Shown: piece by piece, positions 47,580 to 58,949 of the stretch
How the letters are laid out: each line of letters opens with the position of its first letter
Numbering within the stretch: the stretch's first letter is position 1
NCBI GenBank assembly: GCA_002105175.1
Contig: MCGE01000004.1
Span: 1,364,001-1,428,000, forward strand
Direction: 5' to 3'
Source: Absidia repens
Lineage: Eukaryota; Mucoromycota; Mucoromycetes; Mucorales; Cunninghamellaceae
DNA length: 64,000 nucleotides
The notes under the pieces: model-generated
Told to the model about the DNA's origin: nothing
What the model saw: the letters and a program-made list of their open reading frames with translations, nothing else
Database searches by the model: none
Program-made: the position numbers and the translations under genes

Positions 47580-48575
47580 ATACAGTTAGTTGACCTTATT
47601 ACTTTGTCAGCATTATTTTGTTTTTGGTTTCGTTTTCGCAGAAACCAAAGCCAAATCAGATAGAAAATCAAAACCAAAACCAAACCTGGTAGCAAAACTA
47701 AAACCATAACCTAGCCAGATAAAGAAAACCATTGATCGAAGAAAAATCATTGATTTCGTTGACAAAATGAAAAAAAAAAAATCGTTCATTTGATACATCA
47801 TAGATCGTTTCTAAGGTAGAGGTAACGTGTGACAGTAAATAGAGTAGCAGCAAAAAGATAAAGCCAGCGGGGTTTATGTATAATAGATAAATCAGGGCAA
47901 ATAAAATAAAAAATATGATAAGCTGGATGGAGACACAAATGATTGAAATATAAACATTTTATTTCTTATCAGAAGCCAGGAATACACAATATCACCAAGA
48001 CATAAGTTGATAAAAAGAGTAACAACTGAATGATAAATTAATTGAGAGAATATAAGAGGTATTCATTTTTATTTGAACAAAAAAAAAAAAATAGGAAATC
48101 ATGTGTACGGAGACTGAATATAGATTTTTTTTTTGACATGTTCCACGATACTCAAAAGTATCGAATCGACGGTGCGCTGAGCACGACGATAGGATCCCGA
48201 GGGACTACATACCAAAAATGCGAAATGGCATATGCTCTAATTCCATTCCATCAAACCGCACTTCACTTAAAACTCTGAGACCTAATAAATCAATAGCGTC
48301 TATTTTCAAAAAGTATATTGTTGCACAAAAATCTGGATTTTAATCAAAACAGTATGTGAGATGTAAAAAAATAAAAAGGGCTTTGAAAACTATACAAAAT
48401 AAAAAAAAAAGTCTAATGGGTGGCATTACTAAAGTTGGTGATAGGGTGATAAAAATGAGTCAAGTAACAATGCTGCTTTTCAAGTGCGCTACGAAACTAA
48501 AATAATAATACTAATAATACTAATAATAATAAAAGAGCAATGAGGACAAGGGAATATATATTGATGAACAGCACA

Positions 48576-51445
48576 CTAATGTTGATAATGATTGAGAGCA
48601 GGTGGTTCGAATTTTGCCATGAGCTGGAAGACATATTGGTATTCAGGTTTGAATGGATGCGCCATGCAGCCATGTATCACCGGAGAGAATGTATCATTCG
48701 TAAATTGTAGACATCGCATATGAACACCAGCAAGAATTTGCACTAGTTCACCCTTTTGTGGTTATCAAGATGATATATACATATATAAGAATACATTAAT
48801 TAGTAAAGCAAGTAGTTTCTCCAATTCATTTCCCTGATATGATTCGTTCCCGTTTACTTACTGTTTCTACATGTCGGATTTCTATAAATCGTGCATCAAA
48901 GGCCACCACATAAGGATAATAGAACGCAATTGCCTGAGGTGTACCTTCCCAAGCAATCCACGCATAAGATTCTTGTACAAAGGAACCATGTGTGTCCACC
49001 AAAAAGGCAAACGCATCGTAACACAGCAAGTAATGTTGTCGACATTTGAAGAGTCCAAGAGGTTTGAGATCATCTCGTTGTTGTACAAAGGCAAAATCAG
49101 GATGTTGAATATCTGGCAAGTTTCGATTCATACTAAGGTTTTCCAGGTCAATCACTTCGAATCCACGAGGACATACCACTACAATTCGAGCCTTCAAAAA
49201 ATGCACCGCAGATGAGTCGGCACCCACATAAAATTCTTTGTACACTTTAAACCAAGATGGTGTCTTGCTGAAAAGACCGGTCTTCACGGCAAGAAACTTG
49301 CTATTGGCAGGATGGCGCAAATCACCACAGACAGGTTCGTACGCCTTGAAGTGACTATCTAACCCCCGCTTCTTCATTGCAATCACCAATGGGCGCCCAT
49401 GACATGACCCGGCGTTGAAGTATGAGATATGTTGAGCAACTTTTTGGTTTGGTTTATCATTGGATTTCTTGGTTGAAGTGGGATCCAGCGCTTCTAGCGC
49501 ATATGCATATAATGTTTTGTCTAGTGAAAAAAAAAGGTATGTCAGATTGCCCTCTTTTATTCTCTTGCACATTCACATTTTAATCCATTTTTTCGATTCT
49601 TACCTGCTAATATCATCAAGATATGAGGTCCAGGTATAATAGCCATCTGGGTCACTTCAGGAAGGGCCAAGACTTGACGAATACTATTGGTATCACCTTC
49701 TATTCCCATCCAAACACCGGCAATTGTTCCTACGGCTATCATTCGAATTCCATTTGATCCTTCTGCGTGTCAAAGAAAAAAAAATATGAACGCTGCACTT
49801 CCACTTTCTACTTTCCATATACAATCATTTTTTTTTGTCACCAAATCAACTGTTTTATCTTACCGAATTGTACCGAGCACGTTACTTTTCCGTATTGGGT
49901 TTGACCGCCTGATCCTCTAAAAGTAGTGTCACTGAGAGATTGGATTTCAAATACTTGACGAGTTAAATCGCGTTCCTCCAAAACGGCCTTAGCTGCCACG
50001 ACCTTTTCCTTCCAAGTGAGCCGGGCCTGGGCATTTTCCGCAAACAAAAGATGATCCCCACCAGAGCGACCCAGATGATGGAATAAAAGCGGATAATTGT
50101 GATTGCCAAATGTTGCAGCTGAGACAAGCATTCCCGTATGTGATGTAAGTGTACTTGAATAGGTGCTACTCATCGACCGCATACCTAAAGAGAAACCTTC
50201 AGTGGCTTCTTCCAAATGTAGCAAAGGCATCGGTATTGGACGTTTTGAGATGAGGTATTCGTATTCGTCGTCAGATATGTTGGCAATGTTGTTGCTTCCT
50301 TGCATTCGTTTCCGCCGCGTCATTAATAACATATGATCGAAGAGAAACACATATATTTCCGTTGATTCCACTACAACGTGATTTCGTCGAGATAAGGGTC
50401 CCTCATGTAGTAAGAGTCGTCCAGGTGCTAGTAGTTGTAAGTCGTGTGGCTCCTGAGCTTTGTATCGAATTCGGTCATTCACTTCATACACCCGCAACGT
50501 GTTCTTACTGTCCGATGTTCCTTCGTCCATTGCTGAAGCGATTTGCCGTAGAAGTTCCGAGCATTTTGTCAAATCCGCCTTGTCAGGGTGATCGTCCGGG
50601 GTTTTCTTAAGGATGGCGCCAATGAGAAGGGGGTAGCGCTGCAATCGAGTCACTGGTAAAATAATAAAGTGGCGGAATGGTAATTTTCGAGTTTCCGCTT
50701 GCTTTTCCCGTTCGTGCACAAAGTTTTGGAAGAGGATGTTGTTGGCCATTTCCTTCTTGATAGCATATTCTGCCAAGACAACGTGAGGGCCATACCGCTG
50801 ATACGCCTGACTAAATCTTGCAAGATGATATAAAAATATGTTCCCAATTTGATCCACAAAACCAGAGACATTGTTAGCTTGACAGAGTGACTGATGATCC
50901 CTGAGGTCATGGTACAGGTCCTTGTGTATCGCCAAAAGATCCAAATAGTTGTTGAAGATATTGTCACAAAAGGCATCACGTCGGTCAACTTCAATACATT
51001 GGGCTTCACGTAAAGATTTTGCAAACAACTAATGATTCAAAAATAAATAAATTTAAGTTTTAGTACTTTTTTCTTTTGTAATTTTACTTTTACTTTTATT
51101 TATTATTGTTACCTCGTCCAGTAAATTGAGATCGCGCACATAGTCTTCTTCGGTATATATAAGTTCATGGATGGCTTCTTGTCGAGCGATTTCTTTGGGA
51201 GGAGTATTTTGGAGAACTTCCTTGGCCACCGTTGCAGACCATGCACGAGACGTTGTCTATATTAATAAAAAACAAAGTTGAGGAGACTAGTCGATATAAA
51301 CCAGAAAAAAAAACCACTGCTCTTCTCCCCCCTGATCTCTTCGCCTCTCTCCTTTTTTTATTCCCTGTTGAACTTACAGTATCATGTGACGATGCCACAG
51401 AGGAAGAGATTGATCCATGTCGTTCCAGTCCATTTCGCTTCTGCA

Positions 51446-51478
<33 letters not shown>

Positions 51479-52325
51479 TATAAAGAATGAGAAATCACAA
51501 TAGTATATATACCAAAGCCCATCCAGTGATACTTACAAGTTTTTCAGCTTTCGGTCTATTTGGACAGCACGGAGCATAGCATCCACCTTGGCCGGGTAAA
51601 CAGAAGTGGGAGTAACATCGAGTTAGAGGAGTATATACCCCTTGAGGGATTTCATCATCCACCAGTAAATAGACTTCATGGTTCGATTGATAAAGGGTAT
51701 TGCGTCGTGCCGACTTTTCAGAGTAAGTGATAGGACAAATCACTGGCGGACAAGTATGCATCAATGCCCGCGTCGTCTTGAGATAAAACGATGAAGGTAA
51801 GCCTGAAGGTAAAATTGTCCTAACAATATCCTGATACACCAAAAAAAAAAAAAAAAAAAAGGTCAATTCCCGATCTCCCATTTCAATAAAGCAAATCAAC
51901 CTACCACCGCTTCTTCTCCATTGAAACTGCTTGGGTATTCCGCTGTTGTAAAAATCTTGCGTCGTTTGGTAACACGGTTGACTTGATCAACGAAGTGAGT
52001 AGCCAATTCAGATACCAAAGCGTAATTAGGAAACGTCATATGAGAGCCGTCATTTTCATCATCATCATCATCATCATTGGGGCCATGGCGCCCATACATC
52101 AGTTCTTGAATAGAGGGCTGATCGGATTCAACAATTCGTGCCAAAGGAGAGTTGGGGGTGGAGTATATTCTAGGACTATGTATAGGAGGAAGAGTATTGC
52201 TGCTGGTGGATTGATAGCTGCGGTTACTTGAGATACTGTCTGTTCGTTTTGCATTGATCACAAGGTCCCTAGTAAGTGAACTTGTACGAGGCGCTAGTCC
52301 AATTGGGTTCCTTTCTCCAATGAAC

Positions 52326-52381
<56 letters not shown>

Positions 52382-53124
52382 CAATTCACGGTGTAAGGAT
52401 GAATTTAAAGAGGTTGATCTACTTATACTGAGTACGGCGGGAGCCAATAGTGGACTGGGATTTGTTGAAGAGTTGGTAGAATTCGTTAAATTAGTAAACG
52501 TGGATGTTGATCGTAAGAGATGTGTTTGTTGCTGTGGTGATGATGTTGAGGTGCTTGGAGCAGGAAAAGGCTGTTGTGGTGACGAAGTTGTTGACACTCT
52601 GGGAATAGGTGAAGGTGCCGAAGAGGTAGGACTTTCAGCTATGAATTTGTCATTGCTGCTGCTTTTGTCTCCAGTTTTGTCACCAAAGTTTTGTTTGTGT
52701 CCCATCAGGCCAGTTCGTAACTGACTATTGCTGCTGGAAGCACTATCCGTTTCAACTTCGATGGAGATAGAAGATTCACGACTATGGCGCTCGTCATCAG
52801 AATAGTAATCATGGCTGATAGTAGTGAAGTTTTCACCGTACGTCGATACCCGATCGGAATCGTCATGAAGATTTGCCTGAAGAGATAGTAAATGTTGGGA
52901 GAAGATTGGCTTAGTACATCCATCAAAATTTATTTTTTAATTTAATGAAGATCCCATACCTGTTGAGAGTCAGAAGCAAACATGTCAGTGGTGATAGTGT
53001 TGATAGGGGAGGACGGGTCGTCAAAGGATAGTTCTTGAATGAATGAGTCTAAATCGTTGTAAAGAGAAGTCAGGTTTTCTCGGTCACTAGACGTTGAAGG
53101 TTGAGATTGATGATATGACTCCAT
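48576..53124 (-). CDS. Rho1 guanine-nucleotide exchange factor (Rom2-like: DEP-DH-PH-CNH)
   Basis: Activates Rho1 for cell-wall integrity and polarised growth. Exons 53124-52960, 52876-51905, 51830-51537, 51440-51378, 51256-51113, 51028-49864, 49762-49604, 49520-48862 and 48752-48576 give 1265 residues. Order: Ser/Gln-rich N-terminus with a 19-Gln tract; DEP-like domain (about 325-420, NYALVSELATHFVDQVNRVT and SSFNGEEAVVDDIVRTILP); DH domain (RQEAIHELIYTEEDYVRDL, HFIILPVTRLQRYPLLI); PH domain (RLLLHEGPLSRR, YVFLFDHMLLMTRRKR); CNH domain (RMIAVGTIAGVWMG, VVVCPRGFEVIDLENL, YYPYVVAFDARFIEIRHVE). This is the Rom1/Rom2 layout. It is divergent from the stefin-like gene. All nine exons remain in frame; membrane recruitment via PH is family knowledge. 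Confidence 0.94.
51447..51475. repeat. (TA)n microsatellite in an intron of the Rho GEF gene
   Basis: TA dinucleotide run between the DEP exon and the next small exon; noncoding. Confidence 0.85.
52325..52381 (-). repeat. 19-Gln tract, mostly CAA codons
   Basis: In the disordered N-terminal region of the Rho GEF. A run of CAA codons with a mixed CAG/CAA end, unlike the CAACAG alternation of the MIT-domain gene. Confidence 0.9.
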
Positions 53125-53783
53125 GGTACCACCTTATTTTCACCGAGTTCAGCAACAAAAAAAAAGGGGGGGGGAACGGGAAGGGGAAGAAAATAAAAAG
53201 AAAAAAAGAAAAAGAAAAAAGAAAAACAAGGATAATAGGGGGAAAGAAGCGAAACAGCAGAAAAAAAATACAAAATAAAAAAAAATAAGACACCAGCGGA
53301 AAGCGTGTGTGTTACTCGAAATGATTGGCTAAAATCAACCTATGTGTATCGTTTTCTTGCACTGACGACTCATTTGTTCACACTGGAAAGCCTATTTTTA
53401 ACCAAACAATCGTGCTGCCCCTTATGATGTGTCACCAAATAGTGTAATGGTCTCTACACGACCTCTCAAGTTTCCATCGTAATAATTTAATTAAACGAGC
53501 AGTTATCATATAATGTACTTGTCCTCATGTTGTTGTAAAAAAATAAAAATGCTATAATTTAAGCTCTATTTCTTTTTTCTTCTTTTGGATGGATTGTCAT
53601 GCTTTGATAAGTAGGCCAAACTATCATTGTCTGCATGAAATGAAATAATGACGACTTTTTAGTGTAAACGGAATGTTTGGAAAAGTTTCGTTACACAAGT
53701 CGGTTTCTTCATTATAAAAATAAGCACCAGTGATCGTATCATTTCTCTCTTTTTTATTTCTTTAATCAAATTTATTATACACT
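53125..53783. promoter_or_regulatory. Divergent upstream region of the Rho GEF and stefin genes
   Basis: 659 bp between start codons. A G-rich and purine-rich stretch (GGGGGGGGAACGGGAAGGGG, then AAGAAAAAG repeats) lies at 53,165-53,240 just before the Rho GEF start on its strand, and a T-rich leader precedes the stefin start. No specific site assigned. Confidence 0.45.
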
Positions 53784-54312
53784 ATGTCAAGTGAACAGAA
53801 CAATGCTATGGGACCCGTTCAACCCGCTGATGACGAAGCCAAGGCTGTTTTCCACGAAGTAAAAGAACAAGTAGTTGCTCAGCTTCACAAGGTAAGCGTT
53901 GGAGATATAGCGGAGACTTGATGGCAAATCGAATACTTAATATTGTCTTTTGATTCATAGCTTCGACACGAAGATCAAGTCCACGGTCTTCATGAGATCG
54001 ACGATTTGCAAAAGATCAGTATCTATAAGCTGTATCAATATGCTGTTGAGGAAGGTAAAACGGAACACAAGCAGAAGATAAAACATAAAACGCGTATAAC
54101 TATAGGTAGTACAACATTTACGCTAAGCTTTTTATTTTTTAGTGTCATATGGATGGAACTACTTTGGAAAAATTGAAGTGGATGATGACAAGTTTGTCCA
54201 TGCTCGTGCGCACAAATATCATGATGGCCGTATCGACTTTTACTCTTTACATACAGAACCTGAAAATGCCATTTGGTCTCGCGATGAACCCCTCGAGTAT
54301 TTTATTGATTAG
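53784..54312 (+). CDS. Stefin-like cystatin (cysteine-protease inhibitor fold)
   Basis: Exons 53784-53891, 53961-54054 and 54143-54312 give 123 residues, with no signal peptide, like intracellular stefins. The pattern of stefin A/B is followed: an N-terminal Gly (AMGPVQPADDEAK) before a long helix (VFHEVKEQVVAQLHKL), a strand reaching YQYAVEEVSYGWNYFGKIEV where stefins have the QVVAG loop and NYF, then DDKFVHARAHKYHDGRIDFY and the ending DEPLEYFID, which parallels the stefin end ELTYF. The QVVAG loop is degenerate (EVSYG): Gly is kept, but Gln and the second Val and Ala are not, so inhibition of papain-type proteases is uncertain. Length is close to animal stefins plus about 25 residues. Start chosen as the first ATG after a T-rich leader. 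Cystatin-type stefins are not common in annotated fungi. Confidence 0.72.
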
Positions 54313-54619
54313 CTTTTTGTAGTATTAGTACAAATATTAAAATAAAATTATAGCAGGTTTTAATAAAACCACCCGCCTATCTTTTTTTTTAGTGAATGGA
54401 CTGTGCAGTAATGATTCCTATTGGTTTTAGAAGATGATGAACACCACTAACGCCGATATTTTGGAGATACCTCTCAATTCCTGACGAACTTTGGTATCTC
54501 TTAAAGGTTCCACATGGGACTGGAAGTTGGGTATCCCTTCCTCCAATAATTTAGAGGCACTCTTTGGCCTTCTTGATATCGTATTTTTTGGGGTGGGGAT
54601 TTGGCTGCACCAATACGTG

Positions 54620-55600
54620 TGCTAAAAATAATTAAAGACCCGCCCACGTGGTAATTTTTTTTTATTTGTCCCTTTATCTCCGCTCTCTCTTTTCCTTTTC
54701 TTTTCTTCATTTTTTTTCCCTTCACATTTGTAACTTCTATGGGTTGTGTTGATCTTAGATTAATTCCAGGACTAGCTTAGAGGGGTTTCAGCTCAGGGAT
54801 TACAAGATACATGGGGTAACCCTTTTATTCTGGATTCAGGATTAAGTGCCGCCATCAGTTTAGCTTTTTAGAGTCATCATTTGCCAGTTTAGTATTAGTT
54901 TGTCCACAACTTGCCTCTATATTTGAATAAAATATAACTCTTTTTACATACTTCACTAAAAAAATGCCCATAAGTCTTTCCCTTGTCTTGGAAATAAATT
55001 CCTTTTTACCATTGCTCTTTAGATGTATTTTATACTTCAATAAAAGATATCAACTGGTCTTTCTCATTTTCTACGGATATTAGATCGTTTTTTACAATTG
55101 TCGCTTTAGTTTAGAGTTGACCGTTATTCAACCCTCATATTAGTCTTACTCAATCTTCTTCCAATAGATCTCTCCGTCAAATCCCTTGCTGCAATGCACC
55201 CTTGTCTTTAGTTTTAATAGCTATCAGTATTTATCAATGTATTTCAATAGTGTTTCCTTCTTACCAGTCATCTTCTGACATACCGTATAGTAAACAATGT
55301 CGCTAGTATGGCTGTTTTTTGAGTGTATTACTAAGCACTTGCTTTTTAGTTTACCCACTATGATTATTTTTATCGTTAAATGTCTTAGGAATCGGTTAAA
55401 TATCAGATTACTTTCATGCATTATTGGTTGACTACGAATATGGCTCTATTCAATAGTAGTTGCCTCTATAGAATATTTTGCCATGCTTTCTAGCATATAT
55501 ATATATATGTATATCTCCCGGGAGACCTAGCTACCAGTTTTAACGGTTCTAGGTCACTTAATATGAATCTTTCCCTGCGATTCATGTTTATCAACTTGGA
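54620..55600 (+). repeat. Dispersed repeat family A, copy 8 (forward, long)
   Basis: Begins with CCCGCCCACGTGG (the family box), a pyrimidine-rich head, then GATCTTAGATTAATTCCAGG, CAGGGATTACAAGATACATG and CCCTTTTATTCTGG. Extension units TGAATAAAATATAACTCTTT, ACTTCAATAAAAGATATC and CACTTAATATGAATC follow, as in copies 2 and 6. Confidence 0.75.
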
Positions 55601-55851
55601 TTGTGCCGCCAGCGTAACATTCGGAGGACTGTACATATTGCACATACACGGCCCGTATTTATTTGTTCGCTAACAATTACACCGTTCAAAAATGTCAACT
55701 ACATTTTATCATACATTCAATTCTGCATTGCGTATACTCTAAATATGTTTGCAAATACTTTATTTTTTGTCCATTACAAAAAAGGAAGCCCTCTTTTCTG
55801 CTTGCTTCTTTTTACAATATTAACACCACGCAACATCATCAACACGGTGGC

Positions 55852-55856
<5 letters not shown>

Positions 55857-55886
<30 letters not shown>
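55857..55886. repeat. Poly(T) tract, about 30 bases
   Basis: T run following GGTGGCGCC, with no recognised gene nearby. Confidence 0.85.
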
Positions 55887-55890
<4 letters not shown>

Positions 55891-56901
55891 AGCAACCGCC
55901 ACCATTCAAAATTGGTGGTATGATATTGCCCCTGCTCCCTTTATAGTAGCTAATATTTGTCTGTCTTGTTTTTAAATCAAGTCCCACCATTCAACAGCGG
56001 CAGTAAGGTGATTGTCTTTGAACGATGGTTTCGGACTCACCTTGGAACAGTCCGCCCTGGTTTAGTTCAACCCCTTCACCGCAGAAGAGTTTGCCATTCA
56101 CCATACCATAACATATTGATTGGGATAGTTTACAATAAATGATGTTTATTATGCAGCAAGATGCTCTCGCCCCGACATACACTGATAATCGCCTCACTTT
56201 CAGATATGCAAGCGTCATGGGGCTATCATTACACGATTTTAATTTTGCTGTCATATTTTATATCTACTTCTGAATAACATATGTCTTGTTATTTTTTATT
56301 TTACATTGTCTGTCATATTTTTAGTTTGTTTTGTTGATTGGGTATAACTATATTATACTATACAGTGTTTGTGCGTTTTCCTTCAAAAAAAAAACAGTTG
56401 ACATATGTGTGCAAAAAAAAAAAAAAAGGATAGCAGTATTGATCAACCATCATGCCCAGCGCCCCGTCAACTACACATACAGTGGAGTTCAAGATATCGA
56501 GGTGAGCAGGATCTCTTTAATGGTTTTATGAAATTAGTTGTGGGCGGCTTATGAAAAAAAGTGCAGTGAAGAATGGATAAGGAAATGCTGGAAACAGCAA
56601 GAACCCACAAAACTACGATTATTGAAGCACGCTGTCAGGTACCTAATCTCAGCCGCGTAATATTCCTTTCTATTTTAATTTAATATTACATTGTACAATA
56701 TTTACTGTCAAGGAAAAAAGAAGCATTCTCAGCATGGTTGACTCAATTTCTTTCCTAGAATATGACTGTTACCTTCAATAGTATTTGAACGTATCTCTAG
56801 GAAATTCAAGCTGCAATTTTTCCACGCATATTTATTTAACCTCCGCTATTTTTAACCTTTTCAACAACTACACATTTTTTATTTTGTTCAACACAAACGT
56901 C

Positions 56902-58056
56902 ATGGATTCAAGTGCTGCGCACAATGTACCTCAGTATGCCCCCAATTATTTGAATCAGAAAAGTAAGTCATATATTAATGCTCAAGGTACTACACAATCT
57001 CATTTGCAGCCACTAAATTTATATTTTACTTGATAGGCATCAATATGGATGAGGCAAGTCCTTCAATAAGACAGGAATTAAAGATATCAATTCAAAAACA
57101 ATCTGATGGGCGTGAACACTCACCACTTTTCTTCTCTCATTTTGTCAACCTTGCAGGAAATTCGACTTTTCACAAACAATAAAGACCGTGACAAGTATGA
57201 TAATATGGCCGACCTTTTCTCTATCATCGTACTAATGGAACACTTGGAAAAGGCTTTCATACGGGATTCGATCACACCTATCGAGTAAAGTCTGAAATGA
57301 ACGAGGATGAGGGGAATTCAAAATCGATTAACTGATATACACTTACAATTTCTCTCTTTGTTAGATATACACCTCAGTGCGCCAATTTGATTGCAAAGTA
57401 CAAGACAACAATGAACTTCCTAGCTGATAGTGTTAAGGACCTGGAAACATTCATGAACGACTACAAGGTAAATGTTTGCTATGACCGTTTATTCTGATGA
57501 TATTATAATAAACCCATATACTGACGCTTCTCATGTCCCGTCCTATATCCTTAGCTGATATGTCCTGCTGCAGTCAACCGATTCAAAATAGGGGTACCGG
57601 CTACCTACGAACATGCGGTGGAGGAAAGCACGAACAACAACCGAGGAAAAGCTACACTTTATGTTGCAGAGACTGTGTCGGTAGGTTCAGAGCAAAAAGA
57701 CTTACGACAGCGAAGGGATGGAGGGTATGACAACTATTAATATTGAGTAATGATTTATCTTATTGATGTAGCATTTTATTACCTTACTCGATACTTTGCG
57801 AGTCAATCGGCTCGCAGTAGATGATATTCACCCTTTATTGGAAGATTTGATCAAGGCTCTCAACAATGTACCGGGACTCTCCTCTGACTATGAAGCGAAA
57901 ACAACTGTACGGAAATGGCTGATTGTACTGAACGGGATGAAGGCGGCAGATGAAATCACTTCGGATCAAGCTAGGCAAATGGTATTTGAAATTGATCGTA
58001 GTCACAACAACTTCTATCGTTGGCTCAGTGGTGACCATCATGAAGAACAAGATTAG
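56902..58056 (+). CDS. VPS28: ESCRT-I subunit Vps28
   Basis: Links the ESCRT-I core to ESCRT-II on endosomes for multivesicular-body sorting. Exons 56902-56962, 57037-57053, 57157-57284, 57365-57467, 57555-57680 and 57772-58056 give 239 residues, close to the family. Seen: EEIRLFTNNKDRDKYDNMAD, LMEHLEKAFIRDSITPIEYT, YKTTMNFLADSVKDLETFM, CPAAVNRFKIGVPATYEH, then the C-terminal helical domain with HPLLEDLIKALNNVP and TVRKWLIVLNGMKAADEIT, ending in YRWLS. The second exon is only 17 nt, and the intron after it has a GC donor (GAG then GCAAGT), the rare GC-AG class; no nearby GT donor keeps frame. The N-terminal residues 1-20 are poorly conserved in the family. Confidence 0.94.
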
Positions 58057-58320
58057 TTTATATTTACCCCCTCCTCATATATAGCCTTACAGTGTAGTTT
58101 AGCTCATTAGGTTTTTGTTTATTTATCTTTATGTATACACTTCAATAAAGTTATGCTCTTTTATCATATATATTACCGCATTGTCTCACTCTTCCTCTTT
58201 TATTTCGTGTTCTTTATTTTATATTTCAGTTGGATTCTTATTCATTATCAAATGGTACTCTGGTATAGGTTTAGAGGATTTCAGGATGTCTTCCCTCCCA
58301 TTTACATCATAACTTGCATT

Positions 58321-58467
58321 TTTCAGCGTCCACCCCAGTCAACCCCTTTCAGTATCAAACATAATTGACACTTTTCAGTGTCCATTACAGTCGACGACTT
58401 TCAGCTTCCGTCATAGCCTACACTTTGAGCAACCATTATAGTCAACACTATTCAACGTCAAATTCTC
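58321..58467. repeat. 26-bp degenerate tandem repeat, about 5.7 units
   Basis: Units start TTTCAGCGTCCACC, TTTCAGTATCAAAC, TTTCAGTGTCCATT, TTTCAGCTTCCGTC, TTGAGCAACCATT and ATTCAACGTCAAAT at 26-bp steps (58321, 58347, 58373, 58399, 58425, 58450). Most units end in a GTCAAC/GTCGAC/GCCTAC-type trinucleotide pair. Confidence 0.75.
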
Positions 58468-58949
58468 TCAATTTTTTATTTCATCCCCTTTCTTTTCTAA
58501 CCAGTCATAGGAGCAGTTCTCTTTTCAGGAACCAGAGCCAGCACTACTTCTTTTTAAAAGAGCTACAAATAAAATATATAAAAAGTAGTGACAGTATACA
58601 CTGCATAAAGAGTAATAAAACTGTATGGAGAAAAGTAGTAGCATAATGGCATTTTATTTCAATAAAGAGCTATTATATATACTATTAAATCTGTCATTAC
58701 TATATCTACTGTGTATAGACTATTTCTATCGAATGCTATATAGTGCCAAAACAGAAAGTTGTTTGAATCACGGCTGTAGAGAGTATCAGATTCCACCAAC
58801 GAGCCGCCAATTCATTCTAGAATTGCTAAATGACCACTTAAGCCCACCGGCATGTCACCATGCTATACCGGAAACATGCGATCAGTCAGTCAGTTTGAGC
58901 TATAGATAATTCCAGCCATCAAACGCACCTCTCCAATCATCAAATAACA

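Larger units (their letters stand above)
46297..48575. other. Gene-free spacer of 2.3 kb between convergent genes
   Basis: Holds a long forward copy of repeat family A, a T tract of about 31 bases near 47,547, and a CCAAAA-rich stretch at 47,625-47,735. No exon recognised. Confidence 0.5.
54313..56901. other. Gene-free spacer of 2.6 kb
   Basis: AAATAAAATT near 54,340 and AATAAA at 54,362 probably end the stefin transcript. A long forward copy of repeat family A follows (54.6-55.6 kb), then a T tract of about 30 bases near 55,857. A segment at about 56,066-56,105 (TCAACCCCTTCACCGCAG) resembles one at about 22,362-22,402 (TCAACCCATTCACCGCAG). Confidence 0.5.

Noticed and set aside
47620..47740. 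CCAAAA-rich stretch as an internal telomere-like array
   Set aside because: Units are irregular (AAACCAAAGCC, AAAACCAAAACC, AAACTAAAACC) and too few to call a telomeric repeat.
48042..48278. 78-residue plus-strand open frame
   Set aside because: No family resemblance, and it lies in AT-rich spacer DNA.
52254..52724. Plus-strand open frame of 156 residues with a Cys run
   Set aside because: Antisense shadow of the Gln tract of the Rho GEF gene; no domain or splice support.
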